This document shows positions 1-5,249 of a stretch of 5,249 nucleotides of DNA, in pieces. The notes beneath the pieces are model-generated. The model was given only the letters and a program-made list of their open reading frames with translations, was not told the origin of the DNA and searched no databases. Within the stretch, counting starts at the first letter, position 1. Each line of letters starts with the position of its first letter. Location: contig JAKONF010000008.1 in the NCBI GenBank assembly GCA_022702085.1, positions 1 through 5,249 of the forward strand, read 5' to 3'. Position numbers and translations under genes: made by a program. The stretch comes from Rickettsiaceae bacterium. GTDB taxonomy: Bacteria > Pseudomonadota > Alphaproteobacteria > Rickettsiales > Rickettsiaceae.

Positions 1-806
1 ATATTGGTTCCGTACTTAATCTTAATGGCTTAAATAATTTAATTCTGGTTAATAATGGTAACCCGATCAAAGTTGAAAATAAATTAAGAAAATTAGCTCA
101 AGATCATCAAAACTTAAAACTTATAAGTGGCCATGGTAACGTAGGTTTTGCTCGTGGCTGTAATTTAGGAGCTAATTCATCTGATGCTGAATATCTATTA
201 TTTTTAAATCCCGATTGTTTAGTATTAGACGAGAGGACATTAATAAAATTAAAACAAGCTCTTAAGTCTGATCCTGCGTATAAAGTATCTACTTGCGTAA
301 TTTTAAATGTTGATGATTCAATTCAAAAAACTTGTCGAAGAAATTTGTTGTCACCTCAAACTGCTTTATTTGAAAGTTTCAATTTAGCAAAAATTTTTTT
401 TAAATTGAAAGGACTTAATTTACCAGTTGAAGAGATTGATTCTCTGCCACGCATTTCAGTGGTACCTGCTCTATCCGGGGCAGTAATTTTTACAGAGGCA
501 AAGTATTATCAGAGAATTGGCGGTTTAGATGAACAATATTTCATGCATGTTGAAGACATGGATTTCTGCATGCAAGTATATATTTCAGGATACAAAATAG
601 CTTTTGTTAGCGACGTTAAAATAAAGCATTTATTAAGTACTAGCGATGTTCCTTCTAAATTCCTAGAACAACACAAAGCACGAGGATTTATTATATACAT
701 ACAAAAATATTTCCCAGCTTTTAAAAAATTCCCAATGAATATAATATTTAAAAGCATGATATATTTGAGGTATTTTTTAAAAGTATACTTGTTTAATAAA
801 AAATAA
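1..806 (+). CDS. GT2 family glycosyltransferase, rhamnosyltransferase (WbbL-like), 5' end missing
   Basis: The frame is open from base 3, so the gene starts left of the window; 267 residues plus the TAA stop are visible. Visible residues 13-20 (LILVNNGN) match the strand where GT-A enzymes usually have VVDNxS. Residues 46-56 (NVGFARGCNLG) and 69-71 (NPD, the DxD-like metal and nucleotide site) are the signature of GT2 rhamnosyltransferases. Further on, SGAVIF, then GGLDEQYFMHVEDMD with the ED catalytic-base motif, then SGYKIAFVSDVKIKH complete the fold. The family usually starts with a beta strand such as SIIIVNYN, so probably only 15-30 residues are missing. The tail (about the last 25 residues) is basic and hydrophobic and may contact the membrane. 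Family knowledge: such enzymes transfer rhamnose or a related sugar from dTDP-sugar to a lipid-linked acceptor in the cytoplasm. The rml genes downstream support rhamnose as donor. The exact acceptor is unknown. Confidence 0.85.
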   Translation, partial: IGSVLNLNGLNNLILVNNGNPIKVENKLRKLAQDHQNLKLISGHGNVGFARGCNLGANSSDAEYLLFLNPDCLVLDERTLIKLKQALKSDPAYKVSTCVILNVDDSIQKTCRRNLLSPQTALFESFNLAKIFFKLKGLNLPVEEIDSLPRISVVPALSGAVIFTEAKYYQRIGGLDEQYFMHVEDMDFCMQVYISGYKIAFVSDVKIKHLLSTSDVPSKFLEQHKARGFIIYIQKYFPAFKKFPMNIIFKSMIYLRYFLKVYLFNKK

Positions 807-1156
807 TGAAGATGTATAATGTTGATGAGTGATGGATTAATGCACATAAAATAGCCAAAGAAATCAATTATACTAGTATCCAGCTTAAACATATGTTGTT
901 AAGATATGAAGAATTAATACAACATACTATATTAGATATAGCTACTAAAAATTCGCTTAAAGATATGAAAAAACTTTTTGATATTTTAGAACAAATACAA
1001 AGTCATTTGTCATTAATTGAATTTAAATATGATATCCGTATAGGAGATAAGTTATTTGAAATTATAAGGAATTTTGATCGATTAGATGATGAATTTTCCA
1101 GAGATTATTGGTTTAAACAATTTAAAAATGGTCTCACATGGCCGTTATCAGTTTAA
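806..1156 (+). pseudogene. Possible nonsense-interrupted small gene (in-frame TGA at 830-832)
   Basis: An ATG at 806-808 shares its A with the last base of the GT2 stop (TAATG), the arrangement of a translationally coupled next gene. From it the frame reads MKMYNVDE, then TGA at 830-832, then WINAHKIAKEINYTSIQLKH and straight into the ORF that starts at 893, ending with TAA at 1154-1156. Without the stop it would encode about 116 residues. The stretch after the TGA is open and protein-like, which suggests one gene with a nonsense change rather than two units. TGA recoded as an amino acid is unlikely: none of the other genes here has an internal TGA, and one ends with it. The piece resembling LLRYEELI recalls the RYEDL motif near the C-terminus of some sulfotransferases, but the match is too short to name the family. 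The alternative is that only the 893 ORF is a gene and the upstream part is chance. Confidence 0.4.
893..1156 (+). CDS. Hypothetical 87-residue protein, possibly the remnant of a longer gene
   Basis: This is the intact part of the interrupted frame described at 806-1156, and the form an ORF caller would report. It starts at the first ATG after the in-frame TGA, with no visible Shine-Dalgarno sequence. The protein is charged, rich in Ile, Leu, Lys, Asp and Glu and probably mostly helical, with no signal peptide, no membrane segment and no cysteines. It ends in a more aromatic segment (RDYWFKQFKNGLTWPL). I do not recognise the family; the RYEEL piece near the N-terminus is only a faint hint of a sulfotransferase C-terminus. 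It lies between the GT2 gene and the promoter of the rml genes, so it belongs, if anything, to the upstream transcript. It may not be expressed as a functional protein. Confidence 0.4.
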   Translation: MLLRYEELIQHTILDIATKNSLKDMKKLFDILEQIQSHLSLIEFKYDIRIGDKLFEIIRNFDRLDDEFSRDYWFKQFKNGLTWPLSV

Positions 1157-1158
1157 AG

Positions 1159-1186
1159 AATTCAATAATTTGAGTATTATTGAGTT
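1159..1186 (+). terminator. AT-rich hairpin after the small ORF, possible weak terminator
   Basis: Bases 1159-1169 pair with 1176-1186 over 11 bp (one U-G pair) around the 6-nt loop TTGAGT. It starts 2 nt after the stop of the small ORF and precedes the rmlC promoter, a fitting place for a transcript end. Only one G-C pair and no clean T-run follows (GGTTCT), so it is not a classical intrinsic terminator. A chance hairpin in AT-rich DNA is possible. Confidence 0.3.
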
Positions 1187-1204
1187 GGTTCTAACAAATG
1201 TTGC

Positions 1205-1233
1205 TTTACACCTTCAGTTTTCAAAATTATAGT
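1205..1233 (+). promoter_or_regulatory. Sigma70-type promoter for the rml genes
   Basis: TTTACA at 1205-1210 (5 of 6 to TTGACA) and TATAGT at 1228-1233 (5 of 6 to TATAAT) are separated by exactly 17 bp. The expected start point is near 1240, giving a leader of about 36 nt before the rmlC ATG. A perfect TATAAT also lies at 1249-1254 but has no good -35 at the right distance (ATTATA at 17 bp). This is the only long gap among the complete genes upstream of rmlC. AT-rich DNA produces such boxes by chance, but the spacing and position favour a real promoter. Confidence 0.55.
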
Positions 1234-1275
1234 AATCGCTTTAGATAATATAATTAATTTCATTAAACATAAAAT

Positions 1276-1833
1276 ATGCAAATTACTAAAACTAGTATAG
1301 AAGGCTTGTTACTGTTAACTCCAAAAGTTTTTGAGGATGAAAGAGGGCATTTTTTTGAAAGTTATAACAGAGAGGACCTGAAAAAAATAGGAATTGACGC
1401 TGAATTTGTCCAAGATAATGAATCATATTCTAAATTTGGTGTTTTAAGAGCTTTACATTTTCAGGTATCCATGCCGCAAGCAAAGCTGGTTAGAGTAATC
1501 AAAGGAGAGGTACTAGACGTAGCAGTAGATATAAGACCCGGTTCTCCTACTTTTGGTCAGCATGCTAGTTTTAGGTTAAGTGCTGAGAATAAAAATCAGC
1601 TATTTATACCACGTGGCTTCGCGCATGGTTTTGTCACTTTAAGTGAAGATGCTGTTTTTCAGTACAAATGTGATAATTATTATGATCCAAACGATAAAAG
1701 TGGTCTTATTTATAATGATCCAACATTAAATATTGATTGGCTTCTTACAAATGATCAAATTATAGTAAATGAGCGTGATAGAAGTTTTTCAAACTTAGCA
1801 GAATTCAAACAACAATATTCAAATGGAAAATAA
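1276..1833 (+). CDS. rmlC: dTDP-4-dehydrorhamnose 3,5-epimerase
   Basis: RmlC (also RfbC) epimerises C3 and C5 of dTDP-4-keto-6-deoxy-D-glucose, giving dTDP-4-keto-L-rhamnose, in the cytoplasm. The 185 residues match the usual length of about 180-190 and form one cupin domain. Seen in order: DERGHFFESYN (21-31), VQDNESYSKFGVLRALHFQ (45-63) with the catalytic base His61, DVAVDIRPGSPTFG (81-94), FIPRGFAHGFVTLSE (110-124), and FQYKC with the probable catalytic acid Tyr130. Asp168 in the NERDR segment probably pairs with His61. The family motif RGLHYQ reads RALHFQ here. The ATG at 1276 is the natural start because the conserved N-terminus follows directly; no Shine-Dalgarno sequence is evident. 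It is the first gene behind the promoter at 1205-1233, and its last 11 nt overlap rmlB. Confidence 0.96.
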   Translation: MQITKTSIEGLLLLTPKVFEDERGHFFESYNREDLKKIGIDAEFVQDNESYSKFGVLRALHFQVSMPQAKLVRVIKGEVLDVAVDIRPGSPTFGQHASFRLSAENKNQLFIPRGFAHGFVTLSEDAVFQYKCDNYYDPNDKSGLIYNDPTLNIDWLLTNDQIIVNERDRSFSNLAEFKQQYSNGK

Positions 1834-2833
1834 AACTATATTAATCACAGGTGGGGCTGGTTTTATCGGCTGCCACTTGATTGAATATCTACTAAATAAA
1901 TATCCTGATTATCAAATTCTAAATTTAGATAGCTTAACTTATGCAGGGGACTTAAAACGCCTTGATTTTTGCCAAAATAATCAGAATTATAAGTTTATTG
2001 AAGGTGACATCTGCAATCAAAATTTGTTAAATGAAATTTTTTCGAATTACAAAATCGATGGCATTTTTCATTTAGCTGCTGAATCTCATGTTGATAATTC
2101 AATTGCCTCACCACAAATTTTTGTTGAAACCAATATTAATGGTACTTTTTGTCTTCTTGAAGCTGCCAAAGAACATTGTAAAGAGTATTGGCAAAATGAA
2201 CAGAGCAAGTTTCTGCATGTGTCCACAGATGAAGTTTTTGGCTCGCTTGGCAATGTAGGGTATTTCTCAGAAACTACGCCTTACGCGCCAAACTCGCCAT
2301 ATAGTGCCTCAAAAGCAAGTAGTGATTTTTTGGTCCGAAGTTACTTTCATACTTATAATTTGCCAGTAATTATCAGTAATTGCTCCAATAATTTTGGCCC
2401 TAAGCAACATGATGAGAAATTGATTCCAACTATCATTAGAAAAGCTTTAAAGAATGAGCCAATTCCAATTTATGGTAATGGCGAAAATATTCGTGATTGG
2501 TTGTACGTGAATGATCACGCCAGTGCTTTGGATAGAATATATCATAGTGGGAAAATAGGTGAAAGTTATAACATAGGTACTCAAAATGAAAAAACCAACG
2601 TCGAAATAGCAGAGCTTGTTTGCAAAATTCTAGATGATGTAAAGCCGCTCGCTGATGGTAGTAATTATAACAAATTAATAAGTTACGTTAAAGATAGAGC
2701 TGGTCATGATTTTCGTTATGCTATAGATAATACCAAGATAACTAACGAACTAAAATGGCAATCAGATGCTAGTTTTGATGATAGTCTAACTCAAACAGTT
2801 AAATACTATATTGACAAATATAATGCAATATAA
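1823..2833 (+). CDS. rmlB: dTDP-glucose 4,6-dehydratase
   Basis: RmlB (RfbB) is an NAD-dependent extended short-chain dehydrogenase that converts dTDP-glucose to dTDP-4-keto-6-deoxyglucose, the second pathway step. The 336 residues are slightly shorter than the typical 345-360. Visible: the Rossmann motif TGGAGFIG (9-16), LDSLTYAGD (35-43), LAAESHVDNS (84-93), the catalytic triplet Thr135-Asp136-Glu137 in STDEVFG, Tyr160 and Lys164 in YSASK, NCSNNFGP in the substrate domain, and RDWLYVNDH near the C-terminal third. All catalytic residues are present, so the enzyme should be active. The ATG at 1823 lies inside the end of rmlC (11-nt overlap) with no Shine-Dalgarno sequence, which suggests coupled translation. 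The end overlaps rmlD by another 11 nt. GDP- or UDP-sugar dehydratases are the nearest alternatives, but the DEVFG triplet and the rml neighbours fix the assignment. Confidence 0.97.
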   Translation: MENKTILITGGAGFIGCHLIEYLLNKYPDYQILNLDSLTYAGDLKRLDFCQNNQNYKFIEGDICNQNLLNEIFSNYKIDGIFHLAAESHVDNSIASPQIFVETNINGTFCLLEAAKEHCKEYWQNEQSKFLHVSTDEVFGSLGNVGYFSETTPYAPNSPYSASKASSDFLVRSYFHTYNLPVIISNCSNNFGPKQHDEKLIPTIIRKALKNEPIPIYGNGENIRDWLYVNDHASALDRIYHSGKIGESYNIGTQNEKTNVEIAELVCKILDDVKPLADGSNYNKLISYVKDRAGHDFRYAIDNTKITNELKWQSDASFDDSLTQTVKYYIDKYNAI

Positions 2834-3713
2834 AGTTTTAGTTATTGGCTCTAATGGGCAATTGGCCCGCTCTTTAAAAGATATTGTTAATGAGAGCAAC
2901 AATTACTTGTTTGTAGGTAGACCTGAATTTGATATATGCAATCAAAATCAACTGCTAGATATAATTACAAACTTTGATCCCTCACTAATTATTAACTGCG
3001 CAGCTTATACAAATGTAGATAAAGCTGAAGAAGAAGCGGAACTTGCATATGCAACTAATAGCGAAGCAGTCAAAAATTTAGCGATAATTTGTGCTTCAAA
3101 AGATCTACCTTTAATACACATCTCTACAGATTATATCTTTGATGGCTCAAAAAAGGATTCATATAGTGAATTGGACGCGCCAAATCCGTTATCTACATAT
3201 GGTAAATCTAAACACTTAGGTGAACAACATATTAAAAATAATTTGGCTAAATATATTATCATTAGAACTTCCTGGGTGTTTAGCCCGTATGGTCACAATT
3301 TTTTTAAAACCATGATAAAATTGGCTAGCGAAAAAGATGAGCTGAAAATTATCAACGATCAAAGAGGAAGTCCGACCTCAGCTCATAACCTAGCATGGGT
3401 AATCAAAAATATTGCTAATAAAATTCTTAATAATAAGCAAGTCAAATATGGTATTTATAATTATTGTGATTCGCCAAGTGTGAGTTGGTATGAATTTGCT
3501 TATAAAATTATCGAATTATGGTCTATAAAATATCAAAAAAAAATGCCAAATATAATTCCCATCTCAACCGCCCAGTATCCCACCAAAGCACTAAGACCTT
3601 TAAATTCAGTATTAGATTGTAGTTTAATTAAGCAAAATTTTGACATTGAACAAAATAATTGGACGAGTAAGCTAGAAAATTATTTGGACGAGCTGAAAAA
3701 AATGGATAGCTAA
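2823..3713 (+). CDS. rmlD: dTDP-4-dehydrorhamnose reductase
   Basis: RmlD (RfbD) reduces dTDP-4-keto-L-rhamnose to dTDP-L-rhamnose with NAD(P)H, the last step of the pathway. From the ATG at 2823 it has 296 residues, normal for the family. Seen: the nucleotide-binding motif GSNGQLA (9-15), where the last Gly of GxxGxxG is Ala; CAAYTNVDKAE (59-69), typical of RmlD; STDYIFDG (101-108) with the catalytic Thr; and Tyr126 with Lys130 in YGKSK. RTSWVF and DQRGSPTSA further on are also family hallmarks. A TTG at 2811 would add four residues (MTNI), but the ATG puts the first beta strand (KVLVIG) at the usual distance from the N-terminus and gives the same 11-nt overlap as at the rmlC-rmlB junction. 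The gene contains an A9 run at 3535-3543. Confidence 0.96.
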   Translation: MQYKVLVIGSNGQLARSLKDIVNESNNYLFVGRPEFDICNQNQLLDIITNFDPSLIINCAAYTNVDKAEEEAELAYATNSEAVKNLAIICASKDLPLIHISTDYIFDGSKKDSYSELDAPNPLSTYGKSKHLGEQHIKNNLAKYIIIRTSWVFSPYGHNFFKTMIKLASEKDELKIINDQRGSPTSAHNLAWVIKNIANKILNNKQVKYGIYNYCDSPSVSWYEFAYKIIELWSIKYQKKMPNIIPISTAQYPTKALRPLNSVLDCSLIKQNFDIEQNNWTSKLENYLDELKKMDS

Positions 3714-3748
3714 AATAAACATAGATTATTGATTTTTTACGATAATTA

Positions 3749-3754
3749 TATATT
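3749..3754 (+). promoter_or_regulatory. Weak -10-like box between rmlD and the RgpF-like gene
   Basis: TATATT at 3749-3754 matches 5 of 6 bases of a -10 box. TTGATT at 3729-3734 could be a -35 but is only 14 bp away, which is too short, and no better box sits at 17 bp. If used, transcription would begin near 3761, downstream of the GTG at 3755, and only the ATG at 3815 could serve as start. It could equally be chance in AT-rich DNA. Confidence 0.15.
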
Positions 3755-3814
3755 GTGTTTTTAAGTATAAAATTTGAACACAGCTCTTTTTTTTATAATT
3801 TATTTGATGATGCA

Positions 3815-4831
3815 ATGCAAAAAATCTATGATATAAAATTCTTTAGCAGAATCTTGGATAAAAAAATTAGACCTTATTTAAGAAGATTATATTATAAATT
3901 ATGCTCTCCAGGAATAATCTGGAAATCTAAAATAAATGAAAAAAATTATAGTAGTTTTAGAGAGCTAGAGGGAAACGTCAATATTCTAGATAGAAAAATA
4001 ATCTGCGTATTTTCACATTTTGATAAAGATAACATAGTTGATGATTATGTTTTGCATTATTTAGCTGCTTTAAATGAAATAGGCTGCGCTATTATCTTTG
4101 TTTCAACTTGTAATAACATAGAAAATCAATATGTTGAGAAACTTAAGATACTAGTTACCAAAATTGTAACTAGAATCAATATAGGTTGGGATTTTGGCTC
4201 TTTCAATATTGGTTACAAAATTGCTAAAAATTACGATCATTATAATCTACTTATATTCGCTAATGACAGTGTTTACGGTCCGCTTCATCCATTGCAGAAT
4301 ATAATTTCTATGGTTAAAAATAATGAATGCGATGTTGGAGCTGCTACAGATTCATATGAATGTGGTTATCATCTACAATCTTATTTTTTAGTTTTTTCAG
4401 ATAAAGTGCTCAAAAGTAAAATCATTGATAAATTTTTTGAAAATTTTGTTTTTTCTAATAATAAAACATTCGTCGTACATAAATATGAAATAGGTTTGTC
4501 AAGATTGTTGATCAATAATGGCTTTAAACTAAAAGCTTTATGTGATTATTTAGAAGTAGCAAATAAGTTTTTCAATGATACATTTAGTTTAAATACGGAA
4601 AGAGAAAATGACGCATGGATCGATTTTTATAACCCAACGCATATATTTTGGCAAACATTGATCAAAGACTTTAAATGTCCTCTAATTAAGAGAGATTTAC
4701 TATTGAAGAATCCTTCAAGCATAGTAAATTTTTTTTCATGGCCTGAAGTAGTAATAAATACAGGTTACGATATTAATTTAATCAAAGATCACCTAAAAAA
4801 AATTAACACAGGAATTGATAGTAATTTATGA
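3815..4831 (+). CDS. Rhamnan synthesis protein F (RgpF) family protein, probable glycosyltransferase
   Basis: This gene encodes a protein with an RgpF-type domain (family known from streptococcal rhamnose-glucose polymer synthesis and from many LPS loci). Counting from the GTG at 3755 (358 residues), the domain spans about 82-270. It contains ICVFSHFD (83-90), [20 protein letters not shown] (141-149; family usually GxDFG), [10 protein letters not shown] (168-177), TDSYE (198-202) and HLQSYFLVF (206-214). These blocks are characteristic. The chosen ATG at 3815 removes the first 20 residues of that frame, leaving 338. The GTG is possible but has no ribosome site, and the extra residues show no family motif. 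No membrane segment is obvious. Family knowledge: these proteins are thought to transfer or polymerise rhamnose, but the exact reaction is poorly defined. Placement between rmlD and rmlA supports a role in rhamnose polymer assembly. The TGA stop overlaps the rmlA ATG (ATGA). Confidence 0.82.
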   Translation: MQKIYDIKFFSRILDKKIRPYLRRLYYKLCSPGIIWKSKINEKNYSSFRELEGNVNILDRKIICVFSHFDKDNIVDDYVLHYLAALNEIGCAIIFVSTCNNIENQYVEKLKILVTKIVTRINIGWDFGSFNIGYKIAKNYDHYNLLIFANDSVYGPLHPLQNIISMVKNNECDVGAATDSYECGYHLQSYFLVFSDKVLKSKIIDKFFENFVFSNNKTFVVHKYEIGLSRLLINNGFKLKALCDYLEVANKFFNDTFSLNTERENDAWIDFYNPTHIFWQTLIKDFKCPLIKRDLLLKNPSSIVNFFSWPEVVINTGYDINLIKDHLKKINTGIDSNL

Positions 4832-5249
4832 AAGGTATAATTTTAGCTGGCGGTTCTGCTACTAGGCTCTATCCATCAACAACATCTGTTTCAAAACATC
4901 TACTTAATGTTTATGATAAACCGATGATCTATTATCCTTTATCGATTCTAATGCTAGCAGGTATCAAAGAGATATTAATCATCTCTACGCAAGCTGCTTT
5001 ACCTTTGTACCGAGATCTACTTGGTGATGGTAATAAGTTTGGCATAAAAATAGAATATATTAATCAAGATAAACCAAAAGGAATTGCTGATGCATTCATC
5101 GTCGGCAGAGAATTTATAGCTGCTGATAATGTTTGCTTGATACTCGGAGATAATATTTTTTATGGACATGGCATGCTTGAGCAATTAGTGGAAGCTACCA
5201 ATCTTGAAGAAGGAGCTAAAATATTTGCCTATCACGTTAAAGACCCAGA
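4828..5249 (+). CDS. rmlA: Glucose-1-phosphate thymidylyltransferase, 3' end missing
   Basis: RmlA (RfbA) joins glucose-1-phosphate and dTTP to make dTDP-glucose, the entry step for rhamnose. The gene runs off the right edge; 140 residues, about half of the usual 290, are visible. Seen: the N-terminal nucleotide-binding signature [11 protein letters not shown] (6-16), where the family usually has [25 protein letters not shown] (22-39), where the family usually has SKQLLPVYDKP; ILIISTQ (49-55); Gln80 and Gly85 in [12 protein letters not shown], at the thymine-recognition positions; and [10 protein letters not shown] (106-115) with the metal-binding Asp108. The ATG overlaps the preceding stop by 4 nt, which implies coupling; a weak AGGA lies about 15 nt upstream. 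Its position after the other three rml genes, behind a glycosyltransferase-type gene, differs from the common rmlBDAC or rmlBADC order. Confidence 0.94.
   Translation, partial: MKGIILAGGSATRLYPSTTSVSKHLLNVYDKPMIYYPLSILMLAGIKEILIISTQAALPLYRDLLGDGNKFGIKIEYINQDKPKGIADAFIVGREFIAADNVCLILGDNIFYGHGMLEQLVEATNLEEGAKIFAYHVKDP

Noticed and set aside
345..806. Starting the GT2 gene at the TTG at 345
   Set aside because: The same frame is open back to base 3 and encodes the NVGFARGCNLG and NPD motifs, so 345 is an internal Leu codon and the true start lies outside the window.
830..832. TGA read as an amino acid (alternative code or selenocysteine)
   Set aside because: The other genes have no internal TGA, use TGG for Trp, and the RgpF-like gene ends with TGA. 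No selenocysteine-type stem-loop is apparent just after it.
509..892. Minus-strand open frame of 127 codons
   Set aside because: It lies antisense to the well-supported GT2 gene, has a Cys-rich, Ile-rich composition typical of antisense of AT-rich coding DNA, shows no motif, and every supported gene is on the + strand.
2811..2825. TTG at 2811 as the start of rmlD
   Set aside because: The ATG at 2823 is a better codon, gives the usual short N-terminus before the first strand and matches the overlap at the previous junction.
1..5249. Mobile element, CRISPR array, tRNA or rRNA
   Set aside because: No transposase or integrase motifs, no regularly spaced repeats, and no cloverleaf or rRNA-like stretches were seen on either strand.

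Overview
The window is an AT-rich (by eye about 30% GC), densely packed stretch in which every supported gene is on the + strand. It is part of a surface-polysaccharide locus centred on dTDP-L-rhamnose. All four enzymes of that pathway are present: RmlC (3,5-epimerase), RmlB (4,6-dehydratase), RmlD (4-reductase) and RmlA (thymidylyltransferase, cut by the right edge). Two genes likely to consume the sugar accompany them: a GT2 rhamnosyltransferase-like protein, cut by the left edge, and a protein of the rhamnan-synthesis F (RgpF) family placed between rmlD and rmlA. The likely product is a rhamnose-containing O-antigen, capsule or rhamnan. The sequence does not show which polymer or linkage.

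Layout: 1-806 holds the C-terminal part of the GT2 gene. 806-1156 is a small unrecognised reading frame. It begins at an ATG that overlaps the GT2 stop but is broken by an in-frame TGA after eight codons, leaving an 87-codon ORF from 893. 1157-1275 is the main non-coding gap, with an AT-rich hairpin followed by a good sigma70-type promoter (TTTACA, 17 bp, TATAGT). From 1276 come rmlC, rmlB and rmlD, joined by two overlaps of exactly 11 nt. After a gap of 41 or 101 nt, depending on the start chosen, comes the RgpF-like gene, which overlaps rmlA by 4 nt (ATGA). The region from 1276 onward reads as one transcription unit.

How they work together: RmlA makes dTDP-glucose from glucose-1-phosphate and dTTP. 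RmlB, RmlC and RmlD convert it in turn to dTDP-L-rhamnose. The GT2 enzyme and the RgpF-like protein would then transfer or assemble rhamnose at the cytoplasmic face of the membrane.

Organism: the strongly AT-rich codon use, mostly TAA stops, near absence of Shine-Dalgarno sequences and the rml set suggest a low-GC Gram-negative bacterium. A Francisella-like or Legionella-like gammaproteobacterium, a Rickettsiales member or a Bacteroidetes lineage would all fit, and I cannot choose among them from this window. I see no mobile element, CRISPR array, tRNA or rRNA. The pathway is well known. The less ordinary points are the broken ORF, the internal promoter, the RgpF-like gene between rmlD and rmlA, the matching 11-nt overlaps and several substitutions in glycine-rich motifs.
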